The translations under genes were made by a program, and so were the position numbers. Below are positions 42,486 to 49,358 of a stretch of 49,358 bases of DNA, one piece after another. The stretch lies in assembly GCA_905234245.1 (NCBI GenBank), contig CAJOGN010000024.1, positions 1 to 49,358 of the forward strand, read 5' to 3'. Under the pieces are notes generated by a model. It was not told the DNA's origin, made no database searches, and saw only the letters and a program-made list of their open reading frames with translations. The DNA is from an uncultured Lachnospiraceae bacterium (GTDB taxonomy: Bacteria; Bacillota; Clostridia; Lachnospirales; Lachnospiraceae). Within the stretch, counting starts at the first letter, position 1. Every line of letters starts with the position of its first letter.

Positions 42486-44423
42486 ATGCAGATATCTAAT
42501 CTTGTTAATCAATACAATAATAATCTTGCATCAGGCGGAGAGATATCTACTAAGTCACAAGGTGTGGAGCAGTTAGTTTCAACTGTGCAGAAGCTCACTG
42601 CCGGTCAGGTATTTGAAGGCACAGTTAATTCAGTAAAAGGTAATACCGTAATTCTCGGTCTGAGCAGTGGACAGAATATTACAGCAACTCTTGCGAAGGA
42701 TATTCTGTTAGAGCAAGGACAGTCTGTATTTTTTCAGGTAAAATCTAATGATGGTAACACCATTCAGATCAAACCAATTTCCAATAATGCCATGAACAAT
42801 CCAACTCTTCTTAACGCGCTAGATTCTGCTAATCTTGCTGTTAATGAGAGAAATGTTAATATGGTTAATAATATGATGAGAGAACAGATGCCAATTGACT
42901 CTAACTCTCTAAATGAAATGGCAAGAGTAGTTAATACTAATAGCAACATTGATGTTGCTACAATTATTCAAATGAGTAAGCTTGGCATTGAGGTTAATCC
43001 TCAGCTGGCAAGTCAGTTCGAGAATTACAAGGCGAACCAGGCATCTGTAATGAATATGATATCAGAATTGTCTTCTGCCATTCCGGATATGCTTGCGTCT
43101 GAAGAGCTTAGTTATACTGAGGCAAGTGCTCTTAATAGGGAAATCATTAATATATTAGCAGATGAACCCGTATCTGTTGCTAATTCAAGTAAAGAAAGTG
43201 ATATGTTAGCTACCTTAGCAACTAATTCTAAGGGCGAAGCAATTCTCGCTTCGCTATCAGAAGAGAATGGTGTTGCAACAACAACTAATAATGCTAATAC
43301 TAATAATTCTGTTCTGGGCGCTGCGTTATCTGAAGCGGAGCTTGTAAGCAATAATTCGACTGATGGTAAAGCCAACATAGGTAAAGGAATAGATTCATTC
43401 ATACAGCAGGTTAACAACAGTGCTGATAATTCTCAGCCTAATAGCCAGAATGTGTCTAATCAGGTTAATAACCAGACAGCAAATATTCCAACTAATAATA
43501 CGCAGGTAATAGATGCAGAGGGGAATGCTCGACCTATGACTGGGCTTGATATTAACACAACATATAATCAGGAGTCATATCCTCGTAATTCTATTGGTAA
43601 TACATTAACAGAGTCACAATACAAGGCTCTAAATGAGATGATTAAGAACGATACTGATTTTCTTAATAATAATTCCAAGTTTATTGACGAGAATGGAAAT
43701 ATTAATCCGAAGGCTAATGTTACTGACTTTATGAAGGGTCTTGCTAATTACATTGAAAATGTTAATGTGTCTCGCACTATGATTAAGAATTTGTTCGGAA
43801 GTGATTCCTATAAAGCATTAATCAATAATATGACCGAGCAACAATGGACATTAGATCCTGCTGATGTTGCCAAGGGTGACCCTGTGAAGAGATTATATGA
43901 GAAGCTTGAGATGGGAATGAGACAATTAGAGCAGGTTACTGCTCAAATGAATAAGGTTAATAGTCAGGTGACTAAGGCTACATCAGAGATCAGAAGTAAT
44001 ATTGATTTTATGAATCAGGTTAATCAGAATTTTACTTATGTTCAATTGCCTATTCGTATGTCAAGCCAGAATACTAATTCTGAGCTTTATGTATATAAGA
44101 ACAAGATGAATAAGTCAGAGGATGATGAAATAAGCGCATTTCTTCATTTTGATATGGACCATCTTGGTTCAACAGATATTTCAGTTAAGCTTCATAATCG
44201 AAATGTAGATACTAAGTTCTACATGGAGGATGACGCAAGCTATGATTTGATTATGAATAATGTGGATATATTACAGAAGAGAATTGAAAAGAAGGGGTAT
44301 ACCTGCAATATCAATGTTGAGAATGAAAGTAAGAAGGTTAACCTTGTTGAAGATTTCTTAAAGCATGATACCCGAGGTACCACAACACCTGTATCTAGAT
44401 ATTCATTTGATGTTAGAGCCTAA
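42486..44423 (+). CDS. FliK-like hook-length control domain protein (YlqG-type)
   Basis: A 645-residue protein. Residues about 35-95 resemble a small beta domain (GQVFEGTVNSVKGNTVILGL). The middle (about 100-400) is Asn/Ser/Thr-rich and low in complexity, with poly-Asn stretches, as in FliK linkers. The C-terminal part (about 515-620) looks like the FliK C-terminal (Flg_hook) domain: QLPIRMSSQNTNSELYVYKN and LHFDMDHLGSTDISVKLHN. The gene directly downstream encodes an FlhB C-domain homologue. FliK and FlhB interact in flagellar export switching, so this pair probably does something related. The exact role of YlqG/YlqH-type pairs is not established. Confidence 0.8.
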   Translation: MQISNLVNQYNNNLASGGEISTKSQGVEQLVSTVQKLTAGQVFEGTVNSVKGNTVILGLSSGQNITATLAKDILLEQGQSVFFQVKSNDGNTIQIKPISNNAMNNPTLLNALDSANLAVNERNVNMVNNMMREQMPIDSNSLNEMARVVNTNSNIDVATIIQMSKLGIEVNPQLASQFENYKANQASVMNMISELSSAIPDMLASEELSYTEASALNREIINILADEPVSVANSSKESDMLATLATNSKGEAILASLSEENGVATTTNNANTNNSVLGAALSEAELVSNNSTDGKANIGKGIDSFIQQVNNSADNSQPNSQNVSNQVNNQTANIPTNNTQVIDAEGNARPMTGLDINTTYNQESYPRNSIGNTLTESQYKALNEMIKNDTDFLNNNSKFIDENGNINPKANVTDFMKGLANYIENVNVSRTMIKNLFGSDSYKALINNMTEQQWTLDPADVAKGDPVKRLYEKLEMGMRQLEQVTAQMNKVNSQVTKATSEIRSNIDFMNQVNQNFTYVQLPIRMSSQNTNSELYVYKNKMNKSEDDEISAFLHFDMDHLGSTDISVKLHNRNVDTKFYMEDDASYDLIMNNVDILQKRIEKKGYTCNINVENESKKVNLVEDFLKHDTRGTTTPVSRYSFDVRA

Positions 44424-44432
44424 GGAGACAAC

Positions 44433-44756
44433 ATGCCTGAAAAAAGTTGGAAGCCTAAAGAACTTAATAAGGTTGATAAGGATAAGACGGCTGTTGCACT
44501 TGCATTTGAGCCAGGAGATGTTGCGCCTAAAATCCTGGCAACTGGTAAAGGAGCCGTAGCTGAGAAGATTATCGAAAAAGCTAAAGAGAGTGATGTTCCA
44601 TTTTATAAGGACAATAAATTGGCTGATACATTATCTAAGCTGGATATAGGAGATGCTATTCCGCCAGAATTATATGAAGTGGTTGCTGAAATCTTACTAT
44701 TTGTTGATGGAATGGATAAAGTAAAGGCTAAGCTGGATGGCTACGTTCCTAAATAA
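44433..44756 (+). CDS. FlhB C-terminal domain homologue (FhlB/YlqH-type)
   Basis: A 107-residue soluble protein that matches only the cytoplasmic export-switch domain of FlhB: TAVALAFEPGDVAPKILATGKG aligns with the region after the NPTH autocleavage loop, and IPPELYEVVAEILLFV matches the C-terminal helix. No membrane part is present, and the sequence at the cleavage-loop position reads DKT rather than NPTH. It therefore resembles the already-cleaved FlhB fragment. Such stand-alone versions can substitute for the FlhB tail in other bacteria. AAGGAG precedes the ATG. Confidence 0.88.
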   Translation: MPEKSWKPKELNKVDKDKTAVALAFEPGDVAPKILATGKGAVAEKIIEKAKESDVPFYKDNKLADTLSKLDIGDAIPPELYEVVAEILLFVDGMDKVKAKLDGYVPK

Positions 44757-44777
44757 TACATTTTGGGGAGAGATTGT

Positions 44778-45158
44778 TTGAATAATAGGAAGATTGGTAC
44801 AAGATATGAAGAATTAGCCAGAGATTATCTGATTAGTAATGGTATTAAAGTAATAACAATGAATTATCATTTTCATAAATTTGGTGAAATTGATATAATA
44901 TATTATGATACAGTAATGGAAGATGGTAATCTTAAGAATTATCTGTGCTTTGGCGAAGTGAAGTATAGAAAGAATAAGGCTAGTGTTAGTGCTGTTGAAG
45001 CAGTTGATTATAAGAAAAGAAAGAATATTAGTAAGGTAGCAATAGGCTACATAAAAGAAAACAATATTAGTCTTAATCATCCAATGCGTTTTGATATAAT
45101 TGCAATTGATGAAGATAATATCAATTGGATAAAAAATGCATTTTTTTGTGTGTTTTAG
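44778..45158 (+). CDS. YraN/UPF0102 nuclease-fold protein
   Basis: A 126-residue UPF0102 family protein with a restriction-endonuclease-like fold: GTRYEELARDYL, then E in FGEIDIIYYD and the catalytic-looking E-V-K in CFGEVKYRKNK. Its role is uncertain, possibly Holliday junction or DNA repair. I choose TTG 44778 because GGGGAGAG (44766-44773) precedes it; the earlier TTG at 44763 includes the Shine-Dalgarno itself. It is commonly found near rnhB. Confidence 0.88.
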   Translation: MNNRKIGTRYEELARDYLISNGIKVITMNYHFHKFGEIDIIYYDTVMEDGNLKNYLCFGEVKYRKNKASVSAVEAVDYKKRKNISKVAIGYIKENNISLNHPMRFDIIAIDEDNINWIKNAFFCVF

Positions 45159-45167
45159 GAGATAAAA

Positions 45168-46493
45168 ATGAGTAAACCTGTAGTTGCCGTAGTAGGACGA
45201 CCAAATGTTGGTAAATCAACACTTTTTAATTCTCTAGCTGGAGAAAGAATATCTATTGTCAAGGATACTCCAGGAGTTACTAGAGATAGAATATATGCTG
45301 ATATATCCTGGCTTGATAAGGATTTTACACTTATAGACACTGGAGGAATCGAGCCTGACTCTAATGATATTATTCTCTCTCAGATGAGAGAACAGGCGCA
45401 GATTGCAATTGATACAGCAGATGTTATTATGTTCATGACTGATGTACGACAGGGACTGGTGGATTCCGATTCTAAGGTGTGCGACATGCTTAGAAGGTCT
45501 AACAAACCAATTGTTCTTGTTGTTAATAAGGTAGATGATTTCGATAAATTCATGCCTGATGTATATGAGTTTTATAATCTGGGAATTGGTGAGCCTCATC
45601 CAATTTCAGCCTCTTCAAGATTAGGTCTTGGAGATATGCTTGATGAAGTTATTGCACATTTTCCTAATCAGGAGGAATCCCATGAGGACGAAGAGATTCC
45701 TAAAATCGCAATTGTTGGTAAGCCTAATGTTGGTAAGTCTTCTCTTGTTAATAAGCTATGTGGCAAGGACCGTGTAATTGTATCAGATATTGCTGGTACC
45801 ACAAGGGATGCTGTTGATACCAAGGTTAAATTCGACGGCAAGGAATATATATTCATTGATACTGCTGGAATCAGAAGAAAATCTAAGATTAAAGAAGAAT
45901 TAGAGCGTTATTCTATTATTAGAGCAGTTACTGCTGTTGAAAAAGCTGATGTTGTAATTATAATGATTGATGCAACAGAAGGTGTTACAGAACAGGATGC
46001 TAAGATTGCTGGAATTGCTCATGAGAGAGGCAAGGGTATAATCATTGCTGTTAACAAGTGGGATGCAATTGAGAAGAACAATAAGACTGTAAATGAGTTT
46101 AGCAATAAGATAAGAAGTGTATTATCCTTCATGCCATACGCTTCAATTATATACATTTCTGCTCTTACAGGGCAGAGACTTCCTAAGATATATGATATGA
46201 TAGATGTTGTTATTGCTAATAACGCTATGAGAGTTGCAACAGGTGTCCTTAATGAGATAGTGATTGAAGCTGTGGCAATGCAGCAACCACCATCAGACAA
46301 GGGCAAGAGACTTAAGATATTCTATGTAACACAAGTAAGTGTTAAGCCACCGACTTTTGTGATTTTTGTAAATGATAAGAATTTGATGCATTTTTCATAT
46401 GTAAGATATCTTGAGAATAGAATTAGAGATGCCTTTGGCTTTGAAGGCACCTCTCTAAAATTTATAATCAGGGAGCGAAAAGATGACAAGTGA
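45168..46493 (+). CDS. der: Ribosome-associated GTPase Der (EngA)
   Basis: Der is an essential GTPase for 50S assembly. The 441 residues carry two G domains: GRPNVGKSTLFN (about 10-21) with DTGG, and GKPNVGKSSLVN (about 184-195) with DTAG and NKWD. A KH-like domain closes the protein (about 350-441; KGKRLKIFYVTQ). TAGGAGA precedes the ATG. It overlaps plsY by 11 bases, so they are translationally coupled. Confidence 0.97.
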   Translation: MSKPVVAVVGRPNVGKSTLFNSLAGERISIVKDTPGVTRDRIYADISWLDKDFTLIDTGGIEPDSNDIILSQMREQAQIAIDTADVIMFMTDVRQGLVDSDSKVCDMLRRSNKPIVLVVNKVDDFDKFMPDVYEFYNLGIGEPHPISASSRLGLGDMLDEVIAHFPNQEESHEDEEIPKIAIVGKPNVGKSSLVNKLCGKDRVIVSDIAGTTRDAVDTKVKFDGKEYIFIDTAGIRRKSKIKEELERYSIIRAVTAVEKADVVIIMIDATEGVTEQDAKIAGIAHERGKGIIIAVNKWDAIEKNNKTVNEFSNKIRSVLSFMPYASIIYISALTGQRLPKIYDMIDVVIANNAMRVATGVLNEIVIEAVAMQQPPSDKGKRLKIFYVTQVSVKPPTFVIFVNDKNLMHFSYVRYLENRIRDAFGFEGTSLKFIIRERKDDK

Positions 46494-47172
46494 GATATTA
46501 TATAGAGTAGTAGCTGTTGTTATTGGTTACCTGCTTGGTAATTTTACAACAGGGTATTTCTTGGGTAAATCAGTAAATGTAGACATACAAAAAGAAGGTA
46601 GTGGCGGAGTTGGTATGACTAATACAATGCGTACGCTTGGTTGGAAAGCTGGAGCAATTACCTTTATTGTTGATTATCTAAAATGTGTATTAGCAATGTT
46701 CATTGTATATTTTCTGTTCAGAAACAGTGCTGATTATATTGGAATGATAATGATTTACGCTGGCATTGGTACAATACTAGGACATAACTTCCCTGCGTTT
46801 TTGAAATTCAAGGGTGGAAAGGGAATAGCATGCTCTGCAGGATTAGTGTCAATTATGTTTCCTAAGATTTTTGCCATATCTTTGGCAGTATTTCTTACTG
46901 TTACATTAATATCCAAGTATGTATCATTAGGCTCAATACTTGGCTCTATAACATATGGCGTATGTGTTGTTGTATTTGGACAGCTAGGATGGCTGAGTAT
47001 GCCTACATTCCCATGGCTTACTTATCCAAGTGAGTATCTATTAGAAGTATATATTGTTATGTTATTTGCAACTGCCCTTGCAATATTCCAGCATAGAAGT
47101 AATATTGTAAGACTGATTAATCATAATGAGAACAAAATATCATTTGGTAAAAAAGACAAGGATAAAAAATAA
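46483..47172 (+). CDS. plsY: Glycerol-3-phosphate acyltransferase PlsY
   Basis: An integral membrane enzyme that moves the acyl group from acyl phosphate (made by PlsX, encoded at 27564) to glycerol 3-phosphate. The 229 residues have about five to six hydrophobic helices and the three family motifs: GSGGVGMTNTMRTLG, LGHNFPAFLKFKGGKGIA, and a later segment before FQHRSNIVRL. In many PlsY proteins the first motif reads GSGNxGxTN; here it reads GSGGVGMTN. Overlap with der indicates co-expression. Confidence 0.95.
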   Translation: MTSEILYRVVAVVIGYLLGNFTTGYFLGKSVNVDIQKEGSGGVGMTNTMRTLGWKAGAITFIVDYLKCVLAMFIVYFLFRNSADYIGMIMIYAGIGTILGHNFPAFLKFKGGKGIACSAGLVSIMFPKIFAISLAVFLTVTLISKYVSLGSILGSITYGVCVVVFGQLGWLSMPTFPWLTYPSEYLLEVYIVMLFATALAIFQHRSNIVRLINHNENKISFGKKDKDKK

Positions 47173-47186
47173 TAAGGAGGTTGTGA

Positions 47187-47621
47187 GTGAACATTCAACT
47201 TAAGAAGTTATCTGAATCGGCACTTCTGCCTGTTCGTGGTAGCGAATATGCTGCCGGATATGATTTGTTTTCGGATATTGATAGTGATGTTAGTATTGCA
47301 CCACATGAGACGAAACTAATCGGAACAGGTATAAGCGTGGCAATTCCAGATGGTTACTTCGGGGGTATTTATGCAAGAAGCGGACTGTCTACCAAGGAGG
47401 GGCTTCGTCCTGCTAATTGTACAGGTGTTATTGATAGTGATTATCGAGGCGAGATTAAGGTTCCAGTACATAATGATAGTAATGAGATTCGTGTCATATC
47501 ACCTAATCAGAAGATAGCACAGATGATTATTCAACCATTTTTGTCAGTAGAGTTTGAAGAAGTTGATTCTTTAGATGATACTGCAAGAGGCAACAAAGGA
47601 TTTGGCTCAACAGGAAAATAA
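47187..47621 (+). CDS. dut: dUTP diphosphatase
   Basis: dUTPase hydrolyses dUTP to dUMP, keeping uracil out of DNA; this complements Ung at 9312. The 144-residue trimeric-type enzyme has all five motifs: GYDLFSDID, ARSGLS, GVIDSDYRGEIKV, KIAQMIIQP and the C-terminal GNKGFGSTGK. The start is GTG with AAGGAGG 6 bases upstream. The next gene's Shine-Dalgarno begins just after its stop. Confidence 0.96.
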   Translation: MNIQLKKLSESALLPVRGSEYAAGYDLFSDIDSDVSIAPHETKLIGTGISVAIPDGYFGGIYARSGLSTKEGLRPANCTGVIDSDYRGEIKVPVHNDSNEIRVISPNQKIAQMIIQPFLSVEFEEVDSLDDTARGNKGFGSTGK

Positions 47622-47637
47622 TAAGGGGGAGATTACT

Positions 47638-48354
47638 ATGAGCGGTTTAACAGATTTTATTCAAGACAACAGTGTAATGAGAGAAGGTAACAAGAAGCCT
47701 AAGGCTATCCATGAACGTTTTATTGAGTTCCATGCTCAGGATGATGAGCAGATAGTCCTTAATGCGGTTCCGGGGCATTTTGCAACTATTCAGTCCCATA
47801 TCAATTACTACGTTGATGTTACTTCAATGAAGGTAAGAACCAAGGAAGCAAGGGAGGCTGCCAAGCACCTTGTAGATAAGATGCGTCATAAGGTGGAGGT
47901 GCTAGATACAATTGTATGTATGGACGGAACACAGGTGTTAGGGGCATTTCTTGCAGAAGAGGTAGAGAAGACCAATATCGGTATGTCGCCTCATCACGAG
48001 ACGATTCGTGTGGTATGTCCTGAGGTTAATTCTGTTAACCAATTATTATTCAGAGAGAATATCAAGCCTTCAATTCAGGGTAGAAAGATATTCCTTCTTC
48101 TGGCTACAATGACTACAGGTGAGACTGTTCGCCAAAGTATGGAATGTATTGAATATTACGGTGGAGATGTTATTGGAGTAAGTTCAATCTTCTCTACAAG
48201 AGATGTGGTTGATTCCACAGATGTATTTCCAATATTTACAATTGATGATTTGCCTGGTTATGAATCTTACAAGCCGGCGGATTGTCCATTCTGTAAGAAG
48301 GGAATACCTATTGAAGCCATGGTTAACGGCTATGGCTATTCTAAGTTGCGTTAG
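47638..48354 (+). CDS. Orotate phosphoribosyltransferase-like protein
   Basis: A 238-residue protein with a type I phosphoribosyltransferase fold by eye: VVCPEVNSVNQLLF precedes the PRPP-loop region FLLLATMTTGETVRQSM. The TTG part of the loop is intact, but the two acidic residues normally before it (D-D or E-D) are replaced by Leu and Ala. The enzyme may therefore be divergent or inactive as a standard PRTase. The C-terminus holds a C-x-x-C pair (DCPFCKKGIP). I start at ATG 47638 (GGGGGAG just upstream) rather than the long frame from 47575, which overlaps dut. True substrate is unknown. Confidence 0.75.
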   Translation: MSGLTDFIQDNSVMREGNKKPKAIHERFIEFHAQDDEQIVLNAVPGHFATIQSHINYYVDVTSMKVRTKEAREAAKHLVDKMRHKVEVLDTIVCMDGTQVLGAFLAEEVEKTNIGMSPHHETIRVVCPEVNSVNQLLFRENIKPSIQGRKIFLLLATMTTGETVRQSMECIEYYGGDVIGVSSIFSTRDVVDSTDVFPIFTIDDLPGYESYKPADCPFCKKGIPIEAMVNGYGYSKLR

Positions 48355-48363
48355 GAGATAGTA

Positions 48364-49358
48364 ATGGCAAAGCAAGCTTATAATGAAAACAGCATAGCGG
48401 TATTAGAGGGATTAGAGGCTGTTAGAAAACGACCTGGAATGTATATTGGTTCAGTTACGAGAAAAGGCCTTAATCACCTTATATATGAGATTGTTGATAA
48501 TGCTGTTGATGAACATTTGCAGGGTGAATGTGATGAGATTACTGTAATACTAGAAAAGGATGGTTCATGTACTGTTATTGATAATGGTAGAGGTATCCCT
48601 GTTGGTATGCATGAGAAGGGAGTACCAGCATCTCGTCTTGTATTTACTACACTTCATGCAGGTGGTAAATTCGATGATGGAGCATATAAGACCTCCGGTG
48701 GTCTACACGGTGTTGGTTCCTCAGTAGTAAATGCGTTATCAACCTATATGGATGTGGAGATATCAAGAGATGGATATATTCACCACGACAGATTCGAGAG
48801 AGGTAATCCAACAGAGAAACTAGTTAAAGGTCTTCTTCCAACAATTGGTAAGACTAAGAAGACTGGAACTAAGATTAACTTCCTGCCTGACCCAGAGATA
48901 TTTGAGAAGACTGATTTTAAGGGTGACGATGTTAAGTCGAGAATGCATGAAACTGCATATCTTAACCCAGAGCTTACAATTATCTATGAGGATAGAAGAG
49001 GGGAAGAACTTGAGCATGTAGTATTCCATGAACCAGATGGAATCAAAGGCTTTGTTAAAGCGCTTAATAAGAATAATGAGGCTGTAACAGATATTATATA
49101 TTTTGAAGGTAAGACTGATGGAATTGAAATTGAAGTGGCATTTCAATACATTAATGAATTCCATGAGACTATCCTTGGCTTCTGTAATAATATATACAAT
49201 TCAGAAGGTGGAACACACATTACTGGCTTTAAGAGCGTATTTACAAGTGTGATTAATAATTATGCCAGAGAGCTTGGCATATTGAAGGAAAAGGATGATA
49301 ATTTCACAGGTGCAGATGTTAGAAATGGAATGACTGCCATTATTTCTATTAAGCACCC
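48364..49358 (+). CDS. parE: Type IIA topoisomerase B subunit (ParE/GyrB), 3'-truncated by window
   Basis: The ATPase subunit of topoisomerase IV or a gyrase-like enzyme; 331 residues are visible before the window ends. The GHKL ATPase motifs are complete: LEGLEAVRKRPGMYIGS, IYEIVDNAVDEHLQG (N-box with catalytic Glu), DNGRGIPVG and GGLHGVGSSVVNALS. The transducer domain follows (about 220-331). The GLNHLIYEIVDNAVDEH variant and the lack of neighbouring recF/gyrA favour a ParE-type paralogue over the main GyrB. That choice is moderately supported. TTAGGAGA precedes the ATG. Confidence 0.9.
   Translation, partial: MAKQAYNENSIAVLEGLEAVRKRPGMYIGSVTRKGLNHLIYEIVDNAVDEHLQGECDEITVILEKDGSCTVIDNGRGIPVGMHEKGVPASRLVFTTLHAGGKFDDGAYKTSGGLHGVGSSVVNALSTYMDVEISRDGYIHHDRFERGNPTEKLVKGLLPTIGKTKKTGTKINFLPDPEIFEKTDFKGDDVKSRMHETAYLNPELTIIYEDRRGEELEHVVFHEPDGIKGFVKALNKNNEAVTDIIYFEGKTDGIEIEVAFQYINEFHETILGFCNNIYNSEGGTHITGFKSVFTSVINNYARELGILKEKDDNFTGADVRNGMTAIISIKH

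Overview
The window is an AT-rich bacterial chromosome segment, almost certainly from a motile member of the Lachnospiraceae (Clostridia, Bacillota). Several signals agree. Gene order rnc-smc-ftsY-(ilvA)-ylxM-ffh-rpsP-khpA-rimM-trmD-rplS-lepB-rbgA-lepB-rnhB-fliK-like-fhlB-yraN-der-plsY is the classic Firmicute housekeeping block. Purine synthesis uses a PurO-type IMP cyclohydrolase and a stand-alone AICAR formyltransferase. The first gene looks like the tail of a sensor-GGDEF protein of a type common in this family. Ribosome binding sites are strong AGGAGG types and TTG starts are frequent. Genus cannot be fixed from sequence alone.

Layout. (1) 1-5.8 kb, signalling: truncated GGDEF protein, small membrane protein, OmpR-type regulator with its histidine kinase, a lipoprotein and CheV. 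(2) 5.8-10 kb: a very acidic single-pass membrane protein of unknown role whose end overlaps hisH, then hisF and ung. The ung frame has no stop at its expected end and runs into the antisense of the next gene. (3) 10-14.2 kb: a large hybrid sensor kinase on the minus strand, divergent from the two-gene IMP synthesis operon, which ends in a perfect 60-bp palindrome. (4) 14.3-17.4 kb, accessory island: a single-chain DUF262/HNH-like protein (GmrSD-related) and an HTH/nucleotidyltransferase pair with a palindromic operator over its promoter, resembling a toxin-antitoxin unit. (5) 17.4-19.5 kb, minus strand: tmcAL and a PilZ c-di-GMP receptor. (6) 19.6-26.6 kb, membrane and envelope: MgtC-like protein, a tandem pair of acyltransferase-3 proteins, a tiny membrane ORF, a frameshifted acetate kinase, and an MBOAT plus SGNH pair for polysaccharide O-acylation. 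(7) 26.7-48.4 kb: yceD-rpmF, plsX-acpP, the housekeeping block above, dut and an orotate-PRT-like protein. (8) 48.4 kb to the end: start of a type IIA topoisomerase B subunit, cut by the window edge.

Functional links. c-di-GMP synthesis (GGDEF), c-di-GMP sensing (PilZ), CheV, a FliK-like protein and an FlhB C-domain homologue together imply flagellar motility and chemotaxis, although the main flagellar operons lie elsewhere. The 20-26.6 kb region looks like a surface-glycan acylation neighbourhood. The most notable oddities are the ackA frameshift in a TC repeat, the ung stop-codon loss near a C-rich motif that recurs in a second short ORF, the large palindromes after the formyltransferase gene and after rpmF, the operator in the island, and a perfect inverted repeat over the consensus promoter of ylxM-ffh. 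I found no tRNA, rRNA, CRISPR array, transposase or prophage.
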